DNA from: Chelonoidis abingdonii
Taxonomy: Eukaryota > Chordata > Testudines > Testudinidae
Assembly: GCF_003597395.2 (NCBI RefSeq)
Contig: NC_133771.1
Location: 139,504,027-139,568,026 of the forward strand
Direction of reading: 5' to 3'
DNA: 64,000 bases
This document shows, in pieces, positions 23,114-35,064 of the stretch. The notes beneath the pieces were generated by a model. It was given only the letters and a program-made list of their open reading frames with translations, made no database searches and was not told where the DNA came from. Every line of letters begins with the position of its first letter. The stretch's first letter is position 1. The translations under genes were made by a program, and so were the position numbers.

Positions 23114-23604
23114 CAGGGGTGGGCAAATTATGGCCCCAAAGTGTGTGAAAGGGCCATAATTATACCCCCAAGTGCCACCTCCGCAGTTCTCATTGGCCAG
23201 AAACTGCAGCCAATGGGAGCAGCAGAGGTGGCACCTGCAGACAGGGCAGTGCACAGAGCTGCCTAGCCGCATCTCCATGTAGGAGCCAGAAGAGGGACAT
23301 GCCGCTGCTTCCAGGAGCTACTTGAGGTAAGCGCTGCCTGGAGCCTGCACCCCTGACCTCTTCCCATGCCCCAACGCACTGCCCTAGCCCTGATCCCCGT
23401 CCCGCCCTCCAAACCCATCGGTCCCAGCCCAGAGCCCCCTCCCACATCCTGAACTCCTCATTTCTGGCCCCACCCCAGAGCCCGCACCCGAAGCCCTCAC
23501 TCCCTCCCACACACCAATCCCCAATTTCTTGAGCATTCATGTCCCCGCCATACAATTTCCATACTCAGATGTGGCCCTCGGGCTAAAAAGTTTGCCCAAC
23601 CCTG
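23114..23604. mobile_element. Non-autonomous hAT (Charlie-like) element, 491 bp
   Basis: Begins CAGGGGTGGGCAAATTATGG and ends TAAAAAGTTTGCCCAACCCTG in the inverse sense, the CAGGGGT-GGCAAA terminus typical of Charlie/MER5-type hAT elements. The interior is GC-rich and C-rich, and the 121-codon minus frame is a by-product. Flanks ACGTAGCT and TCAGCTCC do not form a clean 8-bp duplication. Confidence 0.75.
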
Positions 23605-23937
23605 TCAGCTCCATGAACGTCACAGAAAATAGCCAGATTTACGTCCCTTGAGTACCTGGCTCTTGGTTTTTGACCCATTTTGTCTTGGGCTTTGTAAAAT
23701 GCATTGCCCCAGAGGAGAGCAGTCCTGGTAATGTGGGGATCAGTATGGCCAAGTCTGGACCCATTCACAACTTTGGAGAACAGCAGCAAGGTTTTGTAGC
23801 GGCAATGGTGGCAGACTGGAAGCTAGCAGAAGCATATGGGCAACAGGTTCATAACACTTCAGCCTGTTGAGCAGACAGGCAGCTGTTTTCTGCACAAACT
23901 AGAGTCTCTGCACTGCATACACATTCAGTCCCAGAAA
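23605..23937. other. Unrecognised non-coding sequence
   Basis: No repeat or exon recognised. Confidence 0.4.
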
Positions 23938-24050
23938 GCGGGATAATAATACCTACCTACCTATCTCACAGGGGTGTTGTGAAGCTAATTTCATTAGTGT
24001 TTGTAAAGCACTTTGACATTCTCTGTATAGAGTGCAAAGTATTATTCAAC
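23938..24050 (+). mobile_element. MIR-like SINE 3' half
   Basis: GGGATAATAATACCTACCTA, TCTCACAGGGGTGTTGTGAA, GTAAAGCACTTTGACATTCT and AAGTATTATTCAAC follow the MIR 3' order. Head absent. Confidence 0.75.
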
Positions 24051-24984
24051 AGTTCCAGTTGAGAGCATAACAAAAGCTATGCCCAGCACAGCCAATAATG
24101 CTCCCTTTTGTTTATATAGGGCATTGTGCTGATATTGTACCCTGGGGCTATGGTCAGGACACGATATTTACCAATATCTTCACTAATTGAAATGAAATGA
24201 TACTGACTGTGACTCTAAAAGCAATATCATGGATATGGCTATTGCAGTGTGATTCCCACTTTGGCCCTATTAACAAGCACACACCTCCCTGGTTCTTGCT
24301 TTTTTTTTGGGAAGGGGGGGGGCGGGTTTGTTCCCCTCCCCCATGTTTGTAAAGGAGAGATTCACAACTGTGAACTTCTTAGCAATGAACCTAACGCAGC
24401 AGCTATCCAGCCATTCAAGAACAGAGAATTTCATAGCACTGGAATTTTTCCATTGCCAGCGCCTTTTCATCCTTAAGATAAATGGCTTTCACTTACAGGG
24501 CTAAAGGCTCTGTTCTTTTCAAAATACTTGTCTGCTTCGGAGCAGCCATGGAAATTGGCTCTGCACCTGGCCAACTGATCCAACCTGCAAAGGCCTTGTT
24601 TTCTTTTCTGCAGCAGCAAGGGGCAGTTTGGTGTGCAGCAGAGCTGATACAAATAGGTTAAAACTTAAATCATCAGAATTCATTTGATCGTCACGCATCC
24701 AGCGCTGTGCACTGAATTTCAGTGCGGGGTGCATGGTCGCCACAATGCATCTGCTGAAGGGGAAAACATGCAAACACATATTCCAAAATCTAAAACGTTG
24801 CAAAGATGACCTTCCAAATCTGAATCATAGAATATCAGGGTTGGAAGGAACCTCAGGAGGTCACACTTGTGAATCCCCTTCACACACTTTGGGGTCATAA
24901 TCCAGCGCTGCCCACACATTGCATATATATGCATACGATTTCTAAGATACTTGCCTCTTCAAACAATGGACAGAGGTTGACTTA
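24051..24984. other. Unrecognised sequence with a CR1 3' scrap
   Basis: 24822-24860 (ATCATAGAATATCAGGGTTG then GAAGGAACCTCAGGAGGTCA) is the reverse of a CR1 3' terminus. The G-run at 24315-24325 follows a T-run. Nothing else recognised. Confidence 0.45.
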
Positions 24985-25215
24985 TTTATTATTTGTGCCA
25001 ACTGATATCAGGGCCCCACCATGCTACTTGCTTTATGTACACATTGCCTTCAAAAAGCTTTCAATCTAAGTAGACTGACAGTAAAGGGAGAAGAAACAAA
25101 AGCACAGAGAGATGAAGTGCCCAAGAGCACATAGCAGGTCAATGACAGAGGCCAGGATAGAATCCAAGTCTATCAACTCCCTCTCCAGTGATCTACCCAC
25201 TAGAGCTTGCTACCC
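24985..25215 (-). mobile_element. MIR/tRNA-core SINE, minus strand
   Basis: Plus-strand view: TATCAGGGCCCCACCATGCT, CAAAAAGCTTTCAATCTAAG, AGCACAGAGAGATGAAGTGC, CAAGAGCACATAGCAGGTCA and GATAGAATCCAAGTCTATCA, that is tail, core and part of the tRNA-like head reversed. Confidence 0.65.
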
Positions 25216-25288
25216 CCATTATGGGTCCAAACAAATTTTGGCATAGCTGCATATCTTCTCAGCTCTAGAATATTCTCTCTGCCTTGCT

Positions 25289-25906
25289 CAGGGGTGAAAG
25301 TAACTTAAAGGACCTACCGGTACGTCGGAGTCCTGAGTGGGGCGTGGCCTCAACCGGAAGAGGCATGGCCCTTCAAGATTTAAAGGCCCTCAGAGCTACC
25401 AGCTGCAGAGGCAGCTGGGAGCTCTGGGACTCAGGGGCGAATTAAAGGGCCCGGGGCTTCAGCCACCACAGAGCTCCAAGTCCTTTAAATCACTGTGGGA
25501 GCCCTGCCACCACTACCCTGGGGCGGCAGGGCTTGGGCTAGGGCTGGGGTAGTGGCGGCAGGGCTCCGGAGGTGATTTAAAGGGTCCAGGGCTCCAGCCG
25601 CTGCGGGGAGCCCTGGGCCCTTTAAATCGCCAATGGACCCCTACCACTGCTGGGGTAGCAGCAGCCAGGCTCGGGTGGGAATTTAAAATGCCTGGGGCTC
25701 TGGCCACTGCAAGGAGCCCCGGGCCCTTTAAAGCACCACCAGAACCCGGCTGCCGGAGCTCTGGTGGCGATTTAAAGGGCCCGGGGCTCCCCGCAGCAGC
25801 TGGCGCCCAGGGCCCTTTAACTCACCACCGGAGAAGCTGGTCTGCTCCAGCATGGTATACTGGCTTTTGCTGGTACACCATACTGTCCGGCTTACTTTCA
25901 CCTCTG
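25289..25906. mobile_element. 618-bp hAT-type element built from TTTAAAGGGCCCGGGGCTC repeats
   Basis: Ends CAGGGGTGAAAGTAACTTAA and CTTACTTTCACCTCTG are inverted. Flanking 8-mers GCCTTGCT (25281-25288) and GCCTTGCC (25907-25914) agree at seven of eight bases. The inside holds several imperfect inverted and direct copies of a block like GATTTAAAGGGCCCGGGGCT alternating with its complement (GGGCCCTTTAAATCGCC). No transposase frame; the 71-84-codon frames are repeat translations. Confidence 0.8.
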
Positions 25907-25914
25907 GCCTTGCC

Positions 25915-27195
25915 TCATTTGGGATGTACGACAGCCAGCTGACTAAGCCTGACAGCCAAGTGAGCATGCTTGAGCTATCCGTATAGGGTCCTAACCCGTG
26001 GGTCAGTTTTCACTAACTGAACTAGTAAGATAGCCAAGTAGTGTCCTCATCCATGCATGCCGCTCCCATTGAGGACAAGAAATGCACAGGCAGAATGAGG
26101 GCATGATATGGCACAAAGGCTCATACTAAAAGCCCAGAGATTAAATTCATGCTCCTCCAGCTTCTCTGAGTCAGTAGATATGCCAGAGGGCTTGTCACAT
26201 CAAGAAGATAATCTATATATTAGACAAGTTACTTTTTCTCCAAAATAAGCATATCCTAGATATATAGCTAGTCCTCTAGAGGTACTGCCCACCTTTCCCT
26301 GACTGGCACCCTACGGGCAGTTTAATAAGCTAGCCCTTCACATCTGGAGACTTGGCTTCAGATCCTGGTATAAATGCACCTTCTCATTGATGCTCCCATT
26401 AGTGCACAGTTCTAAACCACTACAAATGTAGCCCCTTCTGGCAAGTCCCTTCTCAAGAGATGCCTGTGTCTGGAATAGCCGGAGTGTTGAAGGCAGGGAA
26501 TGGGATGCTTCATAGAAGCTTATGCGGGGATTGCCCATATTAAACTTGACCTGAACTTTTGCTGTTTCTCCCTCAGTTTCATGAGCCAGAACAGTAAGAA
26601 TGAAACAGAGATTTCTTTCCTGATGGAGAAACCAGCCCGGCATTGCAGCCCCACAGGGATTCAGTGGAGACTTCCGGAGGTCACTGACAGGGGCTCTGTG
26701 CTAGGGGAGGGTATGAAATGCCTAATGTGGAAATGTTTGCATTTGGGGCTATATGAAGTTACATTTAGCTTTTAAGAGCTGCGGCGGCTGTTTATTGTAG
26801 CGCAGAATCCTGGAGATATTAGCTCACTTCTTGACAGTGACCAGACTTAGAGTGGAATGACTGCAAGTCTGGTGTAATATTTGTGTGTTTGCCAAGGTCC
26901 CAACAATACCTTTCCTAATAAGTCTGACATATAAATAATCATTTCTATAGTTAAAAAACATACGTTCACAGCCCATCGTAGTGCCAGAAGAGTTGAGGAT
27001 TTTATTTTAATCTGTTGTGCAAGTCCTTTTCCCTCCCACGTCACAAATCTTAAGTGATTGATTAGCTAGAAATGTTTTGTATATATTTTGTATCTGAACC
27101 CTAGCGCTAAATTCAGCAGTTTGCTACATCCGTGTTACACCATTGAAGACCAGGAGGTTGTATTAGGGTAGTAGGAAGCAAATGTGCCCCTTAAC
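25915..27195. other. Unrecognised non-coding sequence
   Basis: No gene recognised. Plus and minus frames of 91 and 101 codons at 26338-26775 overlap antiparallel with no domain. Confidence 0.4.
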
Positions 27196-27319
27196 TAGAG
27201 TGACCAGATGTCCCAATTTTATGGGGACAGTCCTGGTATTCGGGGCTGTATCTATATAGGTGCTCACTACCCACCACTCCTCTGTACCAATTTTTCACAC
27301 TTGCTATCTGGTCACCCTA
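27196..27319. mobile_element. 124-bp MITE with TAGRGTGACCAGATG termini
   Basis: The left TAGAGTGACCAGATGTCCCA and the right GCTATCTGGTCACCCTA are inverted. The centre contains TGGGGACAGTCCTGGTATTC. I recall this compact family as abundant in turtles. Shares termini with 9270-9710. Confidence 0.7.
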
Positions 27320-30300
27320 CCTTTGATTTACATTGAGATGTGGCAGGAGGACCAGGGGTGCACCCAGGTACACTTGATTCAGGATTGTTTGTAAACGGAG
27401 GAGAGCATTTCACAAGACGCTGTTTTCCCCACATATATCATTGTGTTACTGACTGTGTTTGACGCCTTGGAAAAGAACTTCTCCTTGTTTAGAGTTCTAG
27501 CATTACACAAAAGAAATATAACCTTGCAGCTGAACTGCAAACACATACATGTTTTGTTCTGGAGCACATCTGAACTGTAGTTCTGAAAGAAGAACAGACT
27601 GTGCTGCCACAGAATGTTTCCCAGCAACGCACTGTAGATTAGCCCTGACTTGCAAAGTTAAAAAAAAAAAATAAAAATCACACTCATTAGTTATGTTTTC
27701 TGAGGACCCAGAGAACCATATCTTTGTTGGAACGGGAACTGGATGTTGGAACAACATCAACACTATGAAACATAAGATACACTTCACTGGTTCACACAGT
27801 TTATGACCTTGGATAGCTGATAAGCCACTGTAATATGATTTTTGAGCCCTATGTTTTGCAAGCTTCAGGTACCAGGTGTTATTGAAGGTCAACACTAAGA
27901 AAAAGGGCTCTCCCACAGCCGGGAGAAGGTTACAGAGAATGGTTTTTATGCAACATAAGCTTGTAGATGATTAACAATTTTCTTTCAGTTAACCACAAAG
28001 TTAATAGTTATTCAAAGCACTCCATTGTAATGGGAGTGGAGATGGGAAGATGTACTATATTAACGATTAATCTTGGACCGTGTAATAAAAATTAAAATGG
28101 AATATGGCACATAAGTCTGATTAATTCTGCTCAAGAAGAGAGCATATGGCTGTTGGGCTGGGATATTTTTGTTCTGATGTTGGGGGTGGTTTCAAGGAGC
28201 AGATGAGGATCTGTTGCTTGTAATGTTGCATTCTTTGGCACTGTGCATTATTCATTTTAGTTACAAAGATCAAATTGCAGTTCAACTATTTCAAAAGGTG
28301 CCTGGCAAACTCAGAGCCTCCCCAAAGTCCCCAAACCCTGAATTGTCTTTTTAATTGCAGAGGGAAGAAGGGGGAGTGATGGACAGAATTTGGCCCATTG
28401 ATAGGGGTAATGAAAGAAAGACTATAGCAATGGCTAGAGCCAGACAGTGTGAGCTGGAGCTCAGTGCTTGCCAACGCATCTCACTCCTGATCTGTAACAC
28501 CCCAGCTCCTCTCGAGAACTGCAATCTTGTTGATTCCTGTCAGACTGTTGTGTGTTTTTGCGGTGGGCAGAGATATCTGCTAAGGAACAGACTGAGGCCA
28601 TCAAGCTCATTTTCACTTCCAGTCTAAGTTGGATTTAAAAACAGGCCTTCGGTGGCAAAGGCTGATATTTAGATGGGCCTGAGTTGCAAACTTTGGATCC
28701 ATGTTTCCCAAAGCTCAGGGATGTTTGGATCTAAGGGTTTGATTTAGCCTATGAGAGAAACAGGAACAGGTTGCAAAATCTTGGTCCAGATCTGAACTCC
28801 CCCCCATAAAAATCTGGGAGTTCTGACTTGGGATTTTGATTTGCACCCATCTGTAGCCAACATGAGTGATGAATGAACTGATTCAAGAACAAGAAGAACT
28901 AACAGAATCCAAACCAAGTTCCTTTTAAAATTCAAGAATGTTTGAAACAGCTGTTCACACTTGTGTTCTGTTGGACTCCGCACTTCCTGCATCTGGCCAG
29001 AAGTGGAAGTTGAAATTACTGGAAGAGCTTCAGGTACAGAATGGTGCCTTTCTGAACACGTGAATGTTTCATGAACCACACCAAACCATCAGCCTGCCTA
29101 TTGATCACATGTCTATAATCTAAGACACATTGCACAGGCCTCTCTGCACTCACTATTTCTGATAATAGTGCCAACTATCGCCTGTGCATTAAAAAAGAGT
29201 GGCTACAAAATGAAAGATCACTGGAAGGAAGGTCTTATAGGAAAATAACTATATTCCTTGTTCTCCTTTTCTTCCTTACTCTCCTTGGCCATTTAAAAAA
29301 CTGATTGATTGATTGATTCTTCAAAGCACATTGGGATACATTGCATAAAAGGTGCTATTGATTCTGTAGCCTCAGCCATCTCTCCAAGCCAGGTCAATAC
29401 AGTGAAATGAAAGATGCGAGTGTCCCTCTAACAACCATATAAAGATGCTAAAGAAACAGAAAGACACACAATAACACTAATAGCCTCGACAGCAAAGCAT
29501 GGGCCTGATCCTGCTAAAACTGAAGTAAATAGCACAGCTCTCATTCGTTATAAGGGAAGTAGAAATTGCATGGCCTCACTATAGGCTTGATCCAGAGACT
29601 ACTCAAGTCCAAGGCAGTCCTCTTGATTTCAGTAGACTATGGATTAAGTCCTAACTGTGAATGTGGTTAAGAAAAGGTTTAGTTTATTAGCCTGGATGTT
29701 TTTACATCAGCCCAGAGTATGGCAGTCCTAAGGCAATTCAGTCTTTGTATCCATCAGTGGATGGATGCTTCCACAGGGAAAACTCTAGATTCTGTTAGGA
29801 AAGCCGGCTATAGCCAGGTCTTGCAACAGCCATCTGAGATTCACATGATCCAGCATGTATTCTGACAGCATCTTTAGGGCCAGGACAGGGAGCTGTGCGA
29901 CAGGCCCTGCTTAGTGCAGACAGTCTGAGGCTCCTCACTTTGTTCAGAGTGAATATTGGAAGACTTCATTGCTCACACTGGTCCACCTGCCCCTGAATTA
30001 CACAATGGAGAAGGACGCAGAAATAAAGAGAAAAGGAAGTAAAATAAGGCAATTACTGTCCTTATCTGCACAGCCAGTGTTGCCAAGCACACAAGCACAA
30101 AATCCGACTGCTGCCAGCTTGCAGGCAAACAAGAAATCAAACACCTTTGTTCCATGACTGCTAAGCCCTCTGTATTGCATTTCATATGCCCATTGTTTGT
30201 GGATCTGTTAGGGAGGAAAGTACAAATCACAGTTAAGCAACGTGTATTTTTTTCTTCTCACTGTTCTCCTTTCATCCCCTCTCCCTCGTCTGTCTGATTC

Positions 30301-30917
30301 TGTGTTTTATTACTCCTGTTTCCTATTGGCAATGGTGTTGGGTAGTTATAGTTAATATTTGATCCAAGGCCAGGCAGGCACTTTAGGGAGATTTATAATT
30401 AGTTCAGGTACCAGAGCAGCTCCATTAGTGGGTACTTTACAGGTTGGGCTATTACATTATTTGGGTTACATTATAGCTCCTAAGACTCTGCCTGAACTGG
30501 GATTCACTGTGCTTTTGCAAAGAGGCTGCCCAGCAGTGGGAGTCAAGCCCTCCCAACCCTTCTGGCAGAGTCAGCCAGAATGCCTCAGTGGATCCTGAGG
30601 AAGCGCAAGTCAGAATGAGAATTGTGCCACACTTGAACTCTGCTGCAGAATGGGCAACCTTATGGCCCTGCCCAAGGAATCAGGTGCTGTTAGACACATG
30701 CAGTTCTTGAAGTCACAGAGGGCAATGCTTTAGAGATTGTGTCACAGGGGCCAATGGGTGGGAAGTCTTTTTCTGTTCCCACTTTGCACACTTGCAGAGG
30801 GCCACCTACTCTCCAGTCCTTTTGGGACTGTTTGGTGGCAAGGACCAGAACCCTCAGTAAGAGTTTCCATTCTGTGTCTCATCTGCAATTAACTTGTTTT
30901 AATATAGTTGCACATTT
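27320..30917. other. Largely unrecognised sequence
   Basis: No gene found. A (GATT)n run is at 29303-29320. 28640-28860 carries GGATCCA/AGCTCAGGGATGTTTGGATC words seen also at 52285-52400. 29502-29655 (GGGCCTGATCCTGC...) looks like a worn palindromic MITE. Frames of 111-137 codons at 27503-27916 and 28744-29079 lack any recognised domain. Confidence 0.35.
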
Positions 30918-31005
30918 GGGCCCAATCTTCCTACATGTCCTCAGGCAAAACTCCCCTTGCAATCAAGGAGAGTTTTGCCTGAGGAAGAGCAGCAGAATCA
31001 TGCCC
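30918..31005. mobile_element. 88-bp palindromic MITE with near-perfect central stem
   Basis: Ends GGGCCCAATCTTCCT and GCAGAATCATGCCC are inverted. The inner arms CCTCAGGCAAAACTCCCC and GGAGAGTTTTGCCTGAGG pair almost completely around TTGCAATCAA. Confidence 0.7.
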
Positions 31006-31529
31006 ATTCTATACTAACATGCTATATTTTAAATGGCCTGGATACTTTCCAGTGTACTTTGTGCATTTAATAGTATAAAGAATTACAGCATTCCTGCAGA
31101 ATTGCATCTTTACCATAATACTAACACCTAGGTACCATGATGATGCATGCTGGAAATAATGCCTGGACAGATTAGGTGGATGGAATCCTGAATGCTAGGA
31201 TTTAACCCATGTATTAGCAGGACCATGTAAATTGTTTCTCTCTGTATCTGGAATAATTTCCAGTTGAACCAAGAATGCAAGTGAAAGCACAGTTAAAAAC
31301 AGACATTTCAGCTGGATCAGAATCAAGTCCCCTATTCCTGAAAGTAGTGCCAGAATTCCCACTGCCTTCCATGAAGTGGGAGGAGACCTGGAGTTTGCCA
31401 TGCATGACAGTTTGGAAGGTGCCTGACCACTGTATCGCAAGGCTGAATATTTAGAAGGGTGCAGCAACAAGATTAAAGGAAATGAATTCAGCAGTTCAAA
31501 AAGGGGGTATTTTTATGAACAATTAAATG
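31006..31529. other. Unrecognised non-coding sequence
   Basis: No repeat or exon recognised. Minus frames of 63 and 91 codons overlap each other and have no known motif. Confidence 0.4.
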
Positions 31530-31617
31530 CATGTCTTAATACTTAGTCCTGCCTTGAGTGCAGGGGACTGGACTAAAGGCCTCTTGAGGTCCCTTCCAGT
31601 CCTACAATTCTATGATA
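31530..31617 (+). mobile_element. CR1-type LINE 3' terminus
   Basis: CAGGGGACTGGACTAAAGGC, CTCTTGAGGTCCCTTCCAGT and CCTACAATTCTATGATAAC are the CR1 3' end with its short ATTCTATGA-type terminal repeat. The copy is extremely 5'-truncated, as is usual for the clade. Confidence 0.85.
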
Positions 31618-33669
31618 ACTGGAAGCTGATCTAAACTCTTCAACAGCCATCCCAAATGAAACTCTTGTGAGTGTGCTATACTTGGGTTCCCACCTGCCCA
31701 CCCCATTTACTAGCAAAAAATGTAACGAGAAACCAAAAATTCACTGGAATGGAATGTATGGTAATTGGAACAATAAGACAGTGTGCACAGTGAATCTATA
31801 TAAATCCTGCTCAAACCACCACTCAGATCCTGGCTTGCCAAACACAGAGGAAAGAAAATATGCCCCCAACGGGCATGACCAGATCCTTCCATTAAAGTGT
31901 GATTGTGAGTCAATTTCCTATATTTGGCACAAAGATGTGGAAGGACTCCCTCATAGCCTCCAGACCTTTACTGAGCAATGGCCAAGCATTCAAATCCTCC
32001 TCCCACCAAGAGTATCATTCTACAAGAGGACAAACAAATCCAGCAGACAAGTGTCCACACCATGATATCTACCAGGTGGCACCCTTGTTAGTCCTTAGAG
32101 GAGTAGCTAAGGATTGAAGGAAGAGGGAATCTAAACTACCCTCAACTTAGAGTTGGTCTCTCGAGAATAGGGTTGAAGCAAGTTAGCTGGATGCATGATG
32201 AGGCTTCTACTACCTTAGTGCTCGCTGAAACTCTTCTGTGGACAGAGCACTTCTGTCTCCAGGGCTGTGAAACTGGTGCCTGTCATAAGCACTGAAGTAA
32301 CTGAAAGAGAAAACCCATAGCCTTTCCCACTCCAAAATGCTTACTGAAACAGTCTAGATCTTTTCTAACAAAATCTACAGTGTTCATAAAGCCTCAAAAA
32401 TCTCAATATTCTCTAAAATTAAAAAATAGCTAGCACTCTTCTTTTAACACATCTTTAAACTGAGGTCTTTATTTTTCTATAACTCCTGAATTTCAAAAGT
32501 TTCTAAATGGAGAAGAGCCTCATGCCAACAGGAGAGGAAGCAGAGAAAAAGAGCTCCAGCATCTGGAAAGCTCGCCACGTACAACACAAAACAAACACTT
32601 TGCTCTCCCACAGAGAGAACCTTGTCCACTCCACTGTACAGGGGTAAGCAGACAGCGGAGAAATGAAAGAGGAAGCCGGATGTCTCAGACTCTCAATCCC
32701 TGATGTTCTAAGGAGCAGTGGAATGTGTTGAAAGCACTTTACTTCTTTGAAACAGTGGCTGAAAAGGAAGGGGATTCTGAAACCCTCTTCAAAAAGAGCT
32801 CACTTTGGCTCAGCTGCCCACGCCTCAAAAATCTGTCTCCTTTGCACAGGAGAGAGTAGAGGCAGGCAGTTCTTGAGAAGTGGTCAGCTGTAGATTCAAG
32901 AGTTTCCAGGAATAAGCAAAGAATACGACACATGGAACCCAAGCTTAAAATAACAAAGGATGTACAAACTGACATTCACCTAGCGAAAGCAGTTCTTAGC
33001 AGGAAAAGAAATTAGATGCACTTGGGAACCAAGACAGGGTTCAAAATATCCCCATCCTTAATACATCAGTAATACTGATTCTGAGGCCAGGGAAAAACTC
33101 AACCCTGAACTCCTGAAATTGGACACTATGGGTAAAATCCTGTCCCTATTGAAATCAAAAGTTAAACTCTCACGGACTTCAGTGAGGCCAGAATTTCACC
33201 ATACATTTTATACACACCCACCCACATTATATGAAATATACACATATTCTAGATTACATGGAATCGCTGTTCCACACGAAGAAAAAAAAAGGTGGAAGGC
33301 AGTGTAAGCACATTGTGGGTGTTGGGAAGACATGCTGTGATGGTGTTCATTTTGGCCAATGCAAGATGTGATTACCAAGGTAGCTTGGGGAGAGTTGGAC
33401 ATTGGTATTGTCCTGAAATTCTGGGAGGAAGGGATTGACCTGCACATTGTTTGAGCATCTCATTTCAGGACTGGTACAGATGTGCAAGTAGAGCAAGCTA
33501 CAATTCGAATAAACCTAGACTCAGTGCCACCGATTTTCTCCTCCACCAGGAAGCCACAAATAGAATATGGAGATGGATTATAGGATCCCTACATGCAAAA
33601 AACCAGGAAGACAGGCAATTGAGGCAATGCAAATCCTGCTATCAGACACTCCCCACTTCCCACACTGGA
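31618..33669. other. Unrecognised non-coding sequence
   Basis: A 132-codon plus frame at 31667-32065 is the longest here. It has no signal peptide, membrane segment or known domain, and an antisense frame overlaps it. I treat it as chance. 33126-33200 carries a worn 'ACTTCAGTGAGGCCAGAATTT' motif. Confidence 0.4.
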
Positions 33670-34275
33670 TATAGAATCGTAGAAATGTAGGGCAGGGAGG
33701 GACCTGGAGCAGAGGCCTTGGAACAATTTTTATAGCAGGGGTGCTGAGAGCCATTGAACAAAATTGCAAACTCTGTATATGCTGGAAAGCACTTCAAACC
33801 AGGGAGTGCTGCCACACCCAAGCACCCCTAGCTCCAGTCCCCCTGATCTGGAGAGGTCATCAAGTCCAGCCCCCTGTGCTGAGGAAAGACCAAGTAAACC
33901 TAGAACATCCCTGACAGGTGTTTGTCCAACCTGTTCTTAAAAACCTCCAGTGACAGGAATTCCACAACCTCTCTTGGAAGTCTATTCCAGAGCTTAACTA
34001 CTCTTATAGTTAGAAAGTTTTTCCTAGTATCTAATCTAAATCTCCCTTGCTGCAGATTAAGCCCATTACTTCTTGTCCTACTGATCTCTGTCCTCTTTAT
34101 AACAGCCCTTAATATATTTGAAGACTTATCAAGTCCCTCGTCAGTCTGCTTTTCTCAAGATTTAACAAGACCAGTTTTTGTAACCTTTAATCATAGGTCA
34201 GGTTTTCTGAACCTTATTATTTTTGTCACTCTCGTCTCGACTCCCTCCAATTTGTCTACATCTTTCCTCAAACGA
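33670..34275 (-). mobile_element. CR1-type LINE 3' end, minus strand, split by a hAT element
   Basis: Plus-strand view: AGAATCGTAGAAATGTAGGG, GAGGTCATCAAGTCCAGCCC, CCTGACAGGTGTTTGTCCAA, CCTGTTCTTAAAAACCTCCA, AGTTAGAAAGTTTTTCCTAG and CTAATCTAAATCTCCCTTGC. On the minus strand these are the C-terminal coding end and 3' UTR of CR1 in order. A 136-bp DNA transposon interrupts it at 33710-33845. The 123-codon plus frame at 33922-34293 is antisense to the LINE. Confidence 0.85.
33710..33845. mobile_element. 136-bp hAT-type element nested in CR1
   Basis: Ends CAGAGGCCTTGGAACAATTT and GCTCCAGTCCCCCTG are inverted with CAGRG termini. The flanks ACCTGGAG (33702-33709) and ATCTGGAG (33846-33853) match at seven of eight bases. 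Inside: ATAGCAGGGGTGCTGAGAGC and CAAGCACCCCTAGC. Removing it plus one flank copy restores a continuous CR1 3' end. Confidence 0.75.
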
Positions 34276-35064
34276 ATCCTATATAAAAAGTGAATCCTAA
34301 AAGCAGCTAAACCATAGGGATGATCACTTGCCAATTCCAGATCATATTGTCACACACACTTCAGAAAGAGTTTGTTCCTCTTAAACAGGCATATGAAAAG
34401 GCAGGAGTGGAAACCTACTACTTCTAGCAAAATTCTGCATTTGTCAAGAAAAACCTTTATCTTCAAGGATGCAAATCCAACTAATGCCTTCCTGGGGGGT
34501 GGGAATCTTTCAAGCCAACCAGCCCAACGCTTCTGAATTCGCAGAAGGAAGAGGAAGATGGCTAATATGTGTACATTCTAATTGCTGTCCCACTTAAGGG
34601 AATCTGGATCCAAAATGTGTTTTATTTGCCATGTCCCTTATCCTCATTTAACTGTGGATTGACTTACACTCTATCCTGCACTGAAGTGCCTTTTTATCTC
34701 CTTTTTAATCGCTTATAGCTATATTAAGATGACAGTGCACACAGTAAAGACCATTAGGAGAATTTTCCTAGGCCTTGAGACAAAAGTAAAGTAAAGATTT
34801 TAGTTTACTATATGACCAAGTGTACTGAAACAAGCTAAATGCCTCCTTTTGGGGCATGAGTCTTTATTAAGTTAGCTAATTAATTATGGTTTATAAAATA
34901 GGGATTTGACCTGTGTATAACTGTTGTAGCTCATTTACTGTCCCAGTCTTTATCTCAGTCTTATTTTATTTTACATAAAACTCAAAAGCGTTTGTTGGGG
35001 GAAAAAAAGTTTGCTAATCCATTGGATTTTGGAACCATTTCGTCTCTGGTAGCCATTTTGGTTA
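34276..35064. other. Unrecognised, possibly single-copy sequence
   Basis: 34570-35000 has no repeat signature, is AT-rich and contains TTAGCTAATTAATTATGG, a cluster of homeodomain-type TAATTA sites. It is a candidate conserved non-coding element only by elimination. Confidence 0.3.

Noticed and set aside
31667..32065. 132-codon plus-strand frame as a small gene
   Set aside because: No known domain, no signal or membrane segment, overlapped by an antisense frame, and no splice or promoter context.
33922..34293. 123-codon plus frame with hydrophobic residues, membrane-protein-like
   Set aside because: It is the antisense strand of a CR1 3' end; hydrophobicity comes from T-rich complement sequence.
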